Shown: positions 12,465 to 24,574 of the stretch, piece by piece
How the letters are laid out: every line of letters starts with the position of its first letter
How positions within the stretch are numbered: the stretch's first letter is position 1
Assembly: GCF_964204645.1 (NCBI RefSeq)
Contig: NC_134033.1
Coordinates: 8,590,231 to 8,654,230 of the forward strand
Direction: 5' to 3'
Length of the DNA stretch: 64,000 bases
From: Tubulanus polymorphus
Lineage: Eukaryota > Nemertea > Palaeonemertea > Tubulaniformes > Tubulanidae
Notes under the pieces: model-generated
What the model was told of the DNA's origin: nothing
Databases searched by the model: none
What the model saw: the letters and a program-made list of their open reading frames with translations, nothing else
Position numbers and translations under genes: made by a program

Positions 12465-14776
12465 ATGGGAAATGACAGAAATAAACATTGTTGTTATGGA
12501 TTGTGTAATAACGATGTTCGTTACCCAGACAGACCAGCGATGCAAGGAGTTTTTTTCATAAACTTTCCGAAACCGAAAACTCAACTTGACAAATGCAAGC
12601 GATGGATACAGTGCTGTGGTCGACCTCATGATCAGTTCAATGTGACTAAGATTTCAAAAAACACGTTCATATGCAGCAAACATTTTGTTGGGGGACAGGG
12701 GCCAACTTCAGATCACCCTGATCCAATACCAGCAACAGCAACTACTGACCAGGTAAAGTACTCTTATTATTATGAAAATATAAGGACATAAACTAGGCCT
12801 CTATTGTTCTCATAAATGGCAAATGATAAGTAGAAATTGTTAGCAATGAATTCTTAACATTTTAAACTAGGGGTCCAGGGACACCATGCCCACTTGGGAA
12901 GTGGTTCCAAATGCTCAACAATCTAACAATTTCAATATTCAACGCCCCCTGGTGACCATATACAGAATCCAATGACCTTGAAACTCACCACAATCATAGA
13001 ACATGTCAGCAGCTACGATTTTGTAATTGATTGTGATAACAAAATATGCCTCGTTACCACTTTAATATGGAAATACTAAGTTATTCTACTATTCAACGCC
13101 CCCTGGTGACCATATTCAAAACCCAATGACCTTGAAACTCACCACAATCATAGAACATGTCACGAACTATAACTTAGTAATTGATCATGGTAACAAAATA
13201 TGCCTAGGTACCAATATAATAAGGAAATACTAAGTTATTCTACTATTCAACGCCCCCTGGTGACCATATAGAATAACTAATGGCCTTAAAACTTGCCACA
13301 ATCATAGATGATGTCATGAGCTACAACTTTGCAATTGATTGTGGTTACAAAATATGCATTGATACGATTATAATATAGAAATACTAAGATATTGCATTAT
13401 TCAACGCCCCCTGGTGGCCGTATACAAAAACCAATGACCTTAAAACTCACCATAATCATAGAACACGTTATGAGCTACAACTTCCTAAATGATTGTGGTA
13501 ACAAAATACACTTAGGTATCAATATAATGTGGAAAAACTTTTTCCCACTTACGAATGAGTACTGCTGACACCAAGATGGCCGCCAATTGCGTCATAATTG
13601 GCTGATGAAAAATACCTGTCTCAGGTATAAAACATCCCTTTCCAAAGAATACCCATCACAAATTGCAATGAGAAATGATAAACCAGTAGGAAGCTACAGG
13701 ACTCAGAATTTGGGCCAAAATTAACATTTTTGGGCACTAAAAAGGTCATAAGACGGCCATCTTGAGTCCGATCGACCCAATTTTTGTTATGCTGATGGGC
13801 CCTGGGGGAATTCACATATATCCGAAAGATCAAGGTAATTGATCAAAGCTTCTTCAAAATTTCCCTCAAAAAGTTCAAAAATGTGTAAAAAGTGCTGATT
13901 TTGGCGAACAACAATGGCTGCCAGTCGGCCATCTTGAATCTGACAGGGCCAGTTTTTGGGCTGAAGATGTGTCTAGGGTAAATACATGTGTAACCCAAAT
14001 ATCAAGACATTACCTCGAAGCATCTTCAAAACTTCCCAAAATAACTGGATTCCGTCTACAGACGGACGGACGGACGAAAAGTGAACTCAATAGCCCGCTG
14101 GGACTAAAGTCCCAAGCGGGCTAAAAAAATAATAATTAACTTCTGATTATCATATTATTATCTAAAGTGGAAAAATTCTGTCGCAAACGTCGCAAGGCCC
14201 CTACACCTCTTGGACCAAGTACTCCGACGAGTAAAAGGAAACAACTAAATGATGAACCAGATGCTGCTTCAAGTCCCCTAGATTTGAGTTCTATTATAAC
14301 TACCCAATCTGAAATTAATGACGCTGAAGTTTCAGCCTAAGAGTTTTTTGATTCATCGGTAAATTTCTAATATAGGGCCTATCCTATTTACCTGTAACTT
14401 CATATGCATGACTGATTTTAATGGGCAAAAACTTTCTGAATTCCAGATTAAGACTGTGGGTGCGCAGACAGATCCTGTTTCATGCAGACCTTGCGTTGAA
14501 AGGAATGAAATTGGAGTTCAGACTATTTATTCAAAATATGAACTGCAATGAAAAATTAGCACTATGGTTATGAAAAATAACCTCGATATTTCTCAACCAT
14601 CAAATTTATTTGTTGAGAATAATCAACCATCGTTGAGTCTTCAAAAACTGAAAGAAGACGACAAGAAAATGAAATATTTTACTGGGCTGACATATCTTCA
14701 ATTTGATGCTCTTTTCAACTTCCTTGGACCAAGCATCAATAATCTCAGATACATGGAATCGCTCTTACAAATGTGA
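12465..14776 (+). pseudogene. Decayed THAP-domain transposase gene
   Basis: The first exon (12465-12752, ATG start, donor CAG/GTAAAG) encodes a THAP-type C2CH zinc finger: CCYGLCNND, the invariant Trp in KRWIQCCGR, and FICSKHFVGGQGPTSDHPDP. Coding sequence resumes near 14167 with VEKFCRKRRKAPTPL, but the acceptor is off by one base from the needed frame. An in-frame TAA follows at about 14338. Another exon begins after TTCCAG at 14448 and ends in TGA, and the block at 14564-14776 (YFTGLTYLQFDALFNFLGPS) resembles the helical region ahead of the DDE domain in THAP/ISL2EU transposases. The catalytic domain is absent. The intron holds the hairpin-ended repeat at 12.87-14.13 kb. It is a degraded relative of the intact element at 16.8-22.3 kb. 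Confidence 0.75.
12869..14125. repeat. Hairpin-ended element with internal 155-bp tandem repeats
   Basis: The element starts with CTAGGGGTCCAGGGACACC and then has four units of about 155 bp, each starting near ATTCAACGCCCCCTGGTG (12940, 13092, 13246, 13402). A unique part with three CGGCCATCTTG-type blocks follows. The end has a GACGGACGGACGGACG run and a hairpin (GCCCGCTGGGACTAAAGTCCCAAGCGGGC) followed by TAA. Inverted partial copies occur at 36093-36512 and 38897-39466. A terminal hairpin next to CTAA recalls Helitrons, but no helicase is present and the class is unproven. Confidence 0.6.
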
Positions 14777-16476
14777 CAAAAGTCTGATGACTTCGATGCG
14801 CAGGACAAGACTTTCAGTTACTTTGATAATTTGAATTGAAGCCATTTTTTAGTAATTAAATCGATTGTTCGTATGTGTACACTATAGAAATACTATGTCT
14901 TGCAGTGAAAGTTTGCCAGACATCAAGGAACTGCCACACACGTGTGTACTTTAGCACTGGGTAGTGACGTAGCTCTAACGCTAATGTCTAATGTCGTTTG
15001 TAACAAGCGCTGTGATTCTGATTGGCCCGACCTGAATCTGGTCGGCTAGTAACGACTCCAACGACTCGTGAGGTCAAGGGGTTCGGAAACAGCTTTAGCG
15101 TAGTGGGTTCGAATCCAGGTGAAGATGAGAAAATAAATAGATGTTTAAAAATTTCTAATAACGAGCGTTTGTTATCTTTTTCATCATTAAAACCCGAGCA
15201 GATACATCGAGAGTCACAGGTTATTCGGAGTCACCCTTCTCTCTAGTTAGTTACCTAATCGTTGGTGGTAAGCTTTTTATAATCGGATGGGCTTATACCA
15301 ACGTTAGGGATGACAAGGACCAAAACACGGTTGAAAAAAGTAACACTTCAAAAATATACTTTCTATCCACTTCAGTCCACAATTAATGGCTTAATTCACA
15401 AACTAACACGGGTACCTTTCGAAATAATCCAATTCTATGTATGTTTCGAGTGATTAATCAACATTATTTTGAGAAATTAATTAATTTCCTTACAAATTTC
15501 GCCATTGGCCGCCATTTCTCTGTATTGCACATGTGGCATGATAAGACAAGGGGACCTACAAGGATTTAGATAAAACTTTCAAGACGAAACGACAATTTTT
15601 ATTTTTGATGGTTTTCCAACGTATATTTCAAATCTTCGTGTTTTCCATTATAAATAATGAAATAATAAATTCTGGTAAAAGAAAAATGTGAATAAGTGTT
15701 GATTTCTTAATATTTTTCAATTTCGTCGTTTCGCTTCGTTAGTTTGTGCTGTTGTCCTGGCCTCAGTCCACAGGTGCCAGCACCTCCAGTAATTTTCAAA
15801 ATGGCAGCTGTTGACTCTACGGAAATTTACTCTCACTTTACGGCCGATTTGCACATGGATTAAGATCGTCAGGTGAGGTGTTATAGGTATCAGACAAACT
15901 ACGAATCTGTTGTGTGTCGATTACAACAAAAATTTGACGGATATCTTAAGAGACAATGAAATGCCAGGCAAATTACTCGTCAGTCAAATTGGCTGACGAA
16001 GATTTCATACAAAAATGACCTTCCCATTCCTGACTGTGGTTTGTGAAAATATCCGATCGTGAAACTAAACCACAGACAGGTTACTGACTACCTTCTCTCT
16101 AGCCTGTGGCTGTGCACAGAAAATCGGAGCCACCCGAAATACCTACCAGAGGAGGAACGGAGGCACCCTTCAACATACCATTAATCGCTGGTTATTCAGT
16201 GTCGTCTCAGGGTTTCCATACATTTAGTCCACGACGACCAATTAATTGGAATTCAATTCAATTTGGTGGAGACCAGCTTGTTGTTAGATTTACCTGTAAG
16301 AGTAGATACTCTATTTCACAACTCAATCTTCTGAATATTATAAACCCTGCTGCCGCCAGTTCCAAGCCCAAGCCTGACATTTTCTTACTTGTATGTTTCA
16401 CCTATGCAATGCAATAACTCGATAAGAAAAAAATTGGAACCCGATTTTAAGCTACCCAACGACCTTGAGTCGGTGA
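14777..16476. other. Stretch with one tRNA-like repeat and no clear gene
   Basis: Apart from the tRNA-like repeat at 14994-15131 I see no convincing exon here. An open frame at 16106-16417 has no recognisable domain. Confidence 0.4.
14994..15131 (+). repeat. tRNA-like SINE fragment, copy 1
   Basis: The block TAACAAGCGCTGTGATT, CTGGTCGGCTAGTAACGACTCC, CGTGAGGTCAAGGGGTTCGG, GCTTTAGCGTAGTGGGTTCGAATCC is repeated inverted at 22330-22470. TAGCGTAGTGG looks like an A box and GGTTCGAATCC is a perfect B box, but they lie almost next to each other, so this is not a functional tRNA. Confidence 0.6.
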
Positions 16477-16635
16477 GGGTACTTCGAATGTAGGAAACTA
16501 CGAAATTACGAAATATGAAACGAAATTACGAAATGCTTAACAACGTAACGAAATGACTATTCTTTCGCGGCTCCTGCTAAAGTATGAAAGTGAAATACGA
16601 AACGAAATGGTAATTTTTTCGCTTCAGTAGCGGAC
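16477..16635. repeat. Half copy of the ACGAAAT foldback element
   Basis: GGGTACTTCGAATG followed by many ACGAAATTACGAAATATGAAACG blocks and CTTTCGCGGCTCCTGCTAAAGTATG matches the left arms of the complete elements at 45079-45983 and 52312-53200. The tRNA-like core and right arm are missing. Confidence 0.65.
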
Positions 16636-16917
16636 TTATCTGGACTGCACAACTCTGATGCGATTAAGACCCATTTGAGGTATGCACGCCCAAAATTAAG
16701 CGAAGTATCCCAAAAAGATCGTGGACAATCAAAAATAAATAGAATAGACTGGTTGCCGGTCTCTACCTTCAGTGGGGCTCGCCGCGCTGAGCGCTGCCGC
16801 GAGATGGCGCGCGCGTGTTAGTGGCCCTAGTGATTTGAATTTGAATTGTAAACAACATTTTATTCATCTCCGCGTTCGAGCGAATTGACGATTTGAAAAG
16901 CGCTTGAATCTATTATA

Positions 16918-18620
16918 ATGCCTCGCTATTGTTGTGTACCCCTTTGTAAGTCAAGAGTAGGCGGATTTAAGTTCCCTACGAACACAGATTTGAAAATGAA
17001 ATGGCTTGTTGCGATAAAACGACTACAGAGTAGCGAGAAATCTGCAAAATTATGGCAGCCATCGGATACAGCTATCGTATGCCATCGACATTTTTTACCA
17101 ACGGACTATAAACAGACACTTACCGGTAAATATGGCTTTCCTATTGAGTTTTCCAACTAAGGTGAAATAAGCGGTCAAGATCCAAGGCAGGCTGATTCGT
17201 TTAGGCCTCAGCTTGGGCCTATCGATATTATGCAATGTCGATGTTTTGAACTTTTTTTAAAAAGCCAGGCGCTTATTTTCATATCATCATAGTAGTTTGT
17301 TGATAACAGGATAATGATATAACTCAATTATGATAATAACAACAATAGGCCTAATAATTTATGTGGTAGATTTATCTTTTTAATTTAAAGGTTGTTGACT
17401 TGACTGGCAGCTGTTGATCTTTGAGTAGAAATATGTTTTTTTCTTTATGTGTTTCAGGTTCTAGAAGAAAATTAAAAGAGAATGCCATTCCGCGTATATT
17501 TGCCTTCACACCACCAGTTTCCTCAGATTCAGAGAGAGAAAGTAGAGCCAGTCGGCGAAGATTAAAACTGGAGGAAGAACCTGTACACCATGACATAGCC
17601 ACTGAAGTTGAAATAGGCCTACAACATACCAGCAATTACAGAATGGACATAATAGAGGAACCAACCAATAAAAACACTAACTTGGATAAGAATATTCAGT
17701 GTTCCCTCCTTTCAGATCAATTTTTCTGTATCGAGAGATTTATGGTGGATCCTAGGTCGATCAAATATTACACCAGTTTTAAAGACTATGAACATTTGAT
17801 GATGTTTTTCAGTGTACTAGGACCTGCTGCGTACGATTTGAATTACAAATGTCAGAAACTAACACCGGTCAATCAATTTTTCTTGACATTAATCAAATTA
17901 AGGCGTGCCAAGGAAGATATAGAACTGAGTATTCTGTTCGGCATATCAGAGAGTGTAGTTTCTAGGATTGTGTTAACCTGGGTAAACTTCATGTATTTCC
18001 AATTAAGTGAAATCAATACATGGCCAGAGAGAGAAGAGATAGACTGTTTCATGCCCAGTGGCTTTAAGCATCATTTTCCGTCAACCAGAGTTATTTTAGA
18101 TGCTACAGAGATTCCAATTGAAAAGCCGTCGAATGTAAAATCTCAAACTGCAACTTTCAGCACATACAAACATAAGAACACGCTTAAAACTATGGTTGGA
18201 ATATCACCGAGAGGGGTCGTTAGTTATGTAAGTGAAAGTTATGCGGGTTCAACAAGTGACCGACAAATCATTGAACGATCCCAGCTGTGTTCAAACACCT
18301 CAAAATACTTCAGCTCGAATGACAGCATCATGGCCGATAGAGGTATAATGGTACAAGATCTTTTTGCTACCAAGAACATTAAGGTGAACACCCCAACTTT
18401 ATTGAAGGGCAAGAGTCAACTTGAACCTGAACAAGTAGTTCATGATCGTAGAGTAGCCAGTAAACGCATCCAAGTAGAAAGAGTAATCGGATTGTCAAAA
18501 ACTTTTCTTATTTTGAAAAAAGACCTGCCGCTTAGTAAAGTCAATATGGGTTCTAGGATAGTTTATGTTTGTTTCAGTATAAGCAATTTCAGACCAGCTA
18601 TTGTGAACGAATTTGCTTAA
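16918..18620 (+). CDS. THAP-DDE transposase of the ISL2EU element (2 exons)
   Basis: Exons 16918-17125 and 17458-18620 join in phase (ACCG/GTAAAT donor, TTTCAG acceptor) into 456 residues. Residues 1-85 form a THAP zinc finger that should bind the transposon ends: MPRYCCVPLCKS, Trp in MKWLVAIKR, IVCHRHFLPTDY, and after the splice GSRRKLKENAIPRIF. A DDE_Tnp_4-type nuclease domain follows the helical region (YYTSFKDYEHLMMFFSVLGP). The catalytic acids are visible as D in RVILDATEIPIEKP, D in SIMADRGIMVQDLF and E in RIQVERVIGLSK. There is no internal stop or frameshift. Its partner gene converges from the right end. The ATG at 16918 was chosen because the zinc-finger Cys residues start directly after it. 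Confidence 0.9.
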
Positions 18621-19413
18621 CCTTATTGTTAATGTCTGTTAATTGATATCTAAAGTATATATTTTTGAGTTTTGTTTTGAGATTCATCGAAACCCCTGCT
18701 TTAAAGAAACATCATTGTTTCTCTTAATAGATTATTTAGGTAAATCCCAAATTCTTAGATATCAATTATGGGCCTGGACTGTAATTAATTGTCTGTCGTT
18801 GATATTCAAAATCTGTGCGCAATATAACCTATTTCACTTTGACTTAATCCACTCTTTTGCAGTGTTTTCAATTCAAAGGACAAACTAATTTTCATTCCAG
18901 TAACAAACCCTTTTATTGATTTAAAACTGGTAAAAACCAAAAATACAACAACGCTACATAAAATCTTTTTAAAATGCATGATAACACAGATATTTTATGT
19001 AAAATGGAAGAGTTTGAGTTTTGGGACTAAAGCATTCATGCCATAGTCAGGCGCAGCACATAATGAAATAATAAATAATCATGGTAATGAAATATGGTCA
19101 GAAAAGGAGTAAATCATTAATTTTCAAACTTTTGACCCACCATCGTCAGTAATTATGCATATAACTACACAACCTGACAAGTATATCTGTTTGAAATAAC
19201 TATATATGATAAAAAATATTGATAATAGATGATAAAAAATATTAAAACTTAAAAGTATCAACAAATAGTAAGCCGATATTGACATGAAATCTATATCATA
19301 CAATTGGGATGTACATGTATTTACAAATTTAGTTGTATGAAGATATTAATGCCAAAAACTATGGAATCTTCGGAAAATATCCGATCTATATCTCCAGGAA
19401 TAATCTAGATGTT
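18621..19413. other. Convergent 3' region between the two transposon genes
   Basis: AT-rich non-coding sequence inside the ISL2EU element where the two gene tails meet. No further domain is visible; a bidirectional poly(A) region is likely but not demonstrated. Confidence 0.45.
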
Positions 19414-22211
19414 TTAGAACGCATGCATTGTTAAATACTTTGAATAGTACTTCCTATAAAAGATTTCTAATTTTGGAAGCAGAGATAGTTCACAGTGTTT
19501 TTGATCATGATAAACCCTCTCTACATAAAGGTCCTTATGAGTATAAACAACGAAATAGCACATTTTCCGTTTGCAAATATGCAACTGTCCTTGAATCTGA
19601 TCATAGTAATTATGCGAACGTTTCAGCTTCTTATCTTTTGCACTAAGAAACTTGAAGTATGGCCCCGGAGCAATAAGTTCATTTCTACCGCGATACGGAC
19701 ATTTCACTTCAACAATGGCATCCTCAGACACAAGGCCATCTGGGCTCGCGCCTAGATAATCTATATCTGGCCTCACATGAAGTCCGCAAGGCTGTACTTT
19801 AACGGAGAATTTACCTTCAAAAGCCGCTATCGCCTTACTTTCGAATGTCTTTCCATGGCAAACAGCAGCATTTCTCAACGGAATATTATCGTGAAGAGAT
19901 TTACACAATTTGTCGATATTGCGCCTTTTCGTGAGCGAAACAATTTCACCGAAACGAGATGCAGTTAATCGTAGCTGCCTTTCCTGAAACCATTGACTAG
20001 ATTCTGCCTGCTTCCTAGTACTCCTTTCTAGTAATATTGCCTGTGTTTCATTTAACTGAAAAGGCAAAATGGAATATTAATTATAAGCACAGAGGGAAGG
20101 ATAACATAGGTCACTCTCAGACACGTTGATTAAAAACTTACCTTAATAGAGTTTTCCACCCAATATTCAAGCAAAGTTTTTTTCAGATAATCATGGTCAA
20201 TTGCTGCTGTTTTGATATCGGCTTTCTTGTACTTATACTTGATGGGTAGGTCTAAAGACGATACAGAGCAGTAATTAAGGACAATTCCCCGGACATAATC
20301 CTCGTATCCAGCTGATTTCCGGTATTTCACAGGCCTTGGATCCTCCATTGATACCTCGCGTTTCTTTGATTTTGATAGAGGTAAGTCACCAGCCTTGACA
20401 GGGGAACCTGTTAAGAAGTGACGGGTAAATTTAAACAAGGTCACAGCCGAGCTAAAAATTGAAAACCAAGTACATTATGTAAAACATTGCCATTACATCA
20501 GAATTTATAAAAAATAAGATATATAGGGTACGAATTTGCTGAATGGTGGCGATGTAACCAAACAACTTACCAGTATAAACAGACTTGGGCTTATGGAATG
20601 TTTGTAGATTTTCCGTACACGATTTAAGTATTTCGGGAGCGTTAGGCCCATCTGATGACACAAAATTAGCAAACATCAAAAGTACAGCCGCGACATGCTT
20701 ACAGGTCCCATTAGGACCCTTACCGGCAGGGCACTCACAATGGCTGTTTCTGAATTCACCAGTTGTTTGAGACAATGATATCTGGTACGAGTATGAGATC
20801 TGCAATGAAATATAAAAATAAACTAATCAACAATGTTTGCTACATTACAACCTTTTAAGAATACAGTTGTATTGCAGATTTATGTGGATTTAAAGGAGGG
20901 AATATTGTGTTATTTTGATGAAATATAAAACTGGCCTACCTTTTTTTTCATAGCAGCACCAACTAATCCAGTCAGATAAACAATTCCGCTTTTGATGAGA
21001 ATACTGCAGGCTTGAACACGTTGCGATTCTATGAGCTGCTGACCCTTCTCAATAGCTTTAATGTCTTTGGTACAGTGGTTGTCCATTGCCATTCTATACG
21101 TGAAATATGCAGTTACTGTGTCAATATTGAATTTTGGCAATACAATCTTATGATCATTTGTAAGCTGTTTGAAACCGCATGTGGGCCATTCCGGAACTGT
21201 TTCTTGTGGTAATGTTATGGCCGGTCCCCTAAAATCGTTGTTACGGCCGTATGCTTCTAATCTGCAATGAACACGAAATAATCATGAAATATAAACATCT
21301 AATGTCAAAAATCATTCAATCAACTAACAGAAAGTTGACCCAGAGTTGAAATGTTACATCGAAATGATTACTCCAAGCATGGACGTCTATACGTCCATGG
21401 TCATACAGATTTGTATTTAACTCAACTGTGTTGTGGTAAGAAGGTATATAAGTAAGGTATTCAGTTTACCGTCACCTCAAGTTGATCAGGGTTCTGACTA
21501 TAATTCCAATAACATATAAAAATTCAATAGAGACTAGACACAGCAGCAGACATGTCCAATGATTTATGGATACATTGGCAGTAAAATTTGGCATCAGCTT
21601 CAATTCATGTTCGATAGATGGCGCCAGTGGTAACTCAGCTGTTGCGATGGTTAGCTGACAAGGCGTCCTACATCCCGATAATAATCCCTACATTTCAAGA
21701 TATAAACATTGCCATCTAAACTTCTCAAGGCAATCATAATATCAAATAGTGATTTAAAAAACGTTTTATCGATGACTTTTATGTGCATTATGTTTATTTT
21801 CCGGACATGAAAACCGAAAAATAATGAAAGATATCGCGGGACGGGACGCGTGGGACCGGCCATAGCCATCCTCGCAGCCCGGGCTGGTGACGGTAAACTT
21901 GTACTATACCCTGACCCACAACCCACTGAGGTTTAGCTTTCATCTCTGGATCTATTAAAACACGTTCATTTCACTTGAGCATAGGTCTAGAATCATCGAT
22001 GATTTTGGCAAAAAATCACTGTTGATTCCATGATCATTGCAACATTTTTGCGCAGACTAAACGACTGAACACCATCAACCGCATGGAAATATGATCGACA
22101 TTTAAATTACCTTTCAATTAGGTTGATTTTCCTCCCATAGGTTACCGCACCTCGTCGGCTTAACTCTTGTTTCAGCTTCGGTACAGTCCATGACCCGTAA
22201 TTCTCTGACAT
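19414..22211 (-). CDS. SAP-SWIM-YqaJ nuclease protein of the ISL2EU element (5 exons)
   Basis: Exons 22111-22211, 20940-21261, 20571-20799, 20142-20407 and 19414-20055 join in phase into 519 residues. The N-terminus is a SAP-type DNA-binding motif (WTVPKLKQELSRRGAVTYGR, then INLIERLEAYGRN across the first splice). The third exon has a SWIM zinc finger (CECPAGKGPNGTCKHVAAVL; CxC..CxH). The last exon is a YqaJ/lambda-exonuclease domain: LRLTASRFGEIV, YLGASPDGLV, AIVEVKCPYRG (core D..ExK) and YYDQIQGQLHI. Such a protein probably resects or processes DNA ends in transposition. YqaJ partners are described for ISL2EU; the SAP head is less often mentioned. It looks intact. Confidence 0.88.
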
Positions 22212-22329
22212 TATTACAATTTAAAAGTAGGAAATCGAGCGCGGAAGTGAGCGGAAGTCGATACGCGATGGCTACTAACGCACACACGCCACCTGGTGTC
22301 CATAGCGACGGCGAGCCCCGTTAGAGACA

Positions 22330-22470
22330 TCTTCACCCTACCCGTCAAGGGATTCGAACCCACTACGCTAAAGCTGTTCCCCGAACCCCTTGACCTCACG
22401 AGTCATTGGAGTCGTTACTAGCCGACCAGAATCCGGTCGTACCAATCACAGCGCTTGTAACAAACCGACA
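22330..22470 (-). repeat. tRNA-like SINE fragment, copy 2
   Basis: An inverted copy of 14994-15131 that abuts the right end of the ISL2EU element. Here a 7-bp closing stem is visible: GTCAAGG and CCTTGAC enclose the A-box-like TAGCGTAGTGG and the B box GGTTCGAATCC. Confidence 0.6.
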
Positions 22471-22555
22471 GTAGACTTCTGTTGGTTTTCCCGTTAAATG
22501 GACCAATCAGCGAACGTTTTACCGAACAAGGAAGTATTTTGCAAATCGATACATG

Positions 22556-24570
22556 ACGATTCAATTCAATTAATTCTTTATTGTTCCGTAACGTATTTAA
22601 ACATTATAAGATTAAGTACAATAAAGACAGGGGGATAAGATATAACATTTTAAAGATAGAGATAACAAAAACAATAACAGTTTAATATACATATATACAC
22701 GATGTAGACAGGTTTTCAGTAAGTGAATCAGTGATAGTTTAATTAATGGATACTGCGACGTTACACTCAGATTTCAGATTGTTTTTTTTTTCATGAGTTA
22801 GACCCTTTCTCGATGTATTTCCCTAAATATTTGGCCATTTCTATAGAGGACATTATAGTTACAAATTTGACTTTATCATTTACATTCGACATGCTAGGAT
22901 ATTGATTATAAAATTTATTCAACAGATCTGTTCTTAAATTATCAAATTTTGCACACTCCATTACAAAGTGGAACTCATCTTCTACTACTCCGCATCTGCT
23001 ACATAAGCGTTCTTCCCTAGGGATACCTAGGTAGCGCCCTTTCTCAATCATAAGTTTGTGTGCACTGAGTCTGAATTTGGTTGGAGCTGTCTTAGAGGAA
23101 ATTGGAATGTTCAGTAGTAAATAGGGTTCCAAACTGAATTCTGTTTTGAAGATCTTATATGAGTCAAGTTTGTTAAAGCTTTGAATTTTTGTTTTCCAGA
23201 ATATTTTATATCGCCTTAGGAGTATGTGTTTGAACCTTTTAATATGCTGATAGGTCTGGCCAACTTCTAACAGGTTGAGACTATTTGTAGCAGACAGAAT
23301 GGCTTTTAGGAAAATAGTCCAAACATTTGTCTGGTTTTTCATAGAACTCAAATCTTTCACCGTTATATTTACAATACTATTTACATTTGTACACATGTGG
23401 TTATAAAAGTTAATTATACGGGAAAATGCATCTATACAAATCGGTAGTCTTCCTAATTCACCGAGTACTGCTAAATTGGTAGTTTTTTTGTTTACATGCA
23501 ATATGAATTTGCAGAATTTGACAGTTAATTCATTGAGTAGGTCATCCTTTTCCATTACTTCCTCAATTGGGAATGTACCCTTGTTTTTGAATATTTTCTT
23601 AGCAGTGCTCGTTTTTGGTAACCAAATCTCACAACCATATAGTAGGATAGGTGTTACCAAAGTGTCAAACAGCTTTAACGATACATTGGGTGGACAATCT
23701 TGAATACCAATCATTTTTTGAATACTGAACATGGCTCGGTTAGCCGATTTGATCTTCTCTAGCTTTGTTAAAACACCCAGATGATGTAAATATAAGTCCT
23801 AGATATTTGTACTCTTTTACTAATTCAACATTAATTCCATTTATATAAAAATGTGTGTTAATTGGTATATGGCCTTTCTTATTAAAAATTATTGCCTTAC
23901 TCTTTTCAATGTTTATTTCTAAATTCCATTTTTGACAGTATTCTGCAATTTTGTCAAGGCAGTTTTGAAGACCATGTTTAGAATTCGACACTAATACAAG
24001 ATCGTCGGCATATAATAGATAATTTATCAGTATGTCGCCCAGTGGAACTGGGTCACAAGACTCATCGAATATAGACATAATATCGTTAATAAAAATGTTG
24101 AAAAGCATCGGACTCAGAGTGTTTCCTTGTTGTAACCCAATATTTGAGCTGAATTTGCTGGATGTTTGGTACTTGTTAAGTTTCACTCTACAGGTGATAT
24201 TCCGATACATACTTTCAATGATGCGAATGAAGTGATCTCCTAATTCTAATTGTTTCAATTTGTATATTAGACCCTGGTGCCAGACTGAGTCAAATGCTTT
24301 TCGGAAATCAATGAAACAGGTATAGAGTTTATTGGATGAGGATAATTTCTTATCGACAAGTCTCTTTAGTGTGAACATATGATCTGTGGTCCTACATTTA
24401 GGCATGAAACCAATCTGCTGAGGTACAATCAAATTGTTTGATTTCAAGTGCTTTGTTAGTCTGACATTCAGGATATGACAAAACACTTTACCGAGACAAC
24501 TGCTTAAGGTAATTCCCCTATAGTTATCGGGCAATGATTTATCGCCCTTTTTATAGAGAGGAGCAATCAG
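22556..24570 (-). mobile_element. 5'-truncated non-LTR retrotransposon (LINE 1)
   Basis: Read on the - strand, the 3' end is AACAATAAAGAATTAATTGAATTGAAT, a short repeat tail near 22560. Reverse transcriptase lies at 23740-24534 with YRGITLSSCLGKVFCHILN, FIDFRKAFDSVWH, GLQQGNTLSPMLFNIFIND and LLYADDLVLVS. A frameshift near 23737 leads to a second frame (22791-23732) that ends in a zinc-knuckle block (LCSRCGVVEDEFHFVMEC). The 5' part, including any endonuclease, is missing; the element stops where an ISL2EU-like fragment begins. Probably jockey/CR1 group, but the clade is not settled. Confidence 0.85.
22791..24534 (-). pseudogene. LINE reverse transcriptase with one frameshift
   Basis: It would copy LINE RNA into DNA at a nicked target. 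Motif A (FIDFRKAFD), motif B (QQGNTLSP) and motif C (YADD) are all present and spaced normally. The frame breaks near 23737, in the thumb region. The C-terminal frame has the CxxC..H..C knuckle commonly found after the thumb in such proteins. The 5' end is cut off, so the product could not be functional. Confidence 0.85.
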
Positions 24571-24574
24571 ACCT

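Larger units (their letters stand above)
16759..22328. mobile_element. Apparently complete ISL2EU-type DNA transposon
   Basis: The inverted ends are GTCTCTA..GGGGCTCGCCG..GCT at 16759-16790 and, read inward from the right, GTCTCTAACGGGGCTCGCCG at 22309-22328. Further in, both sides keep a GATGGCG/GGTGGCG and GTTAGTGGCC/GTTAGTAGCC match. Between them are two convergent uninterrupted spliced genes: a THAP-DDE transposase (+) and a SAP-SWIM-YqaJ protein (-). This two-gene layout is the one reported for the ISL2EU (IS4EU) superfamily. I could not establish a target duplication. The lack of stops in either gene suggests recent activity. Confidence 0.8.
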
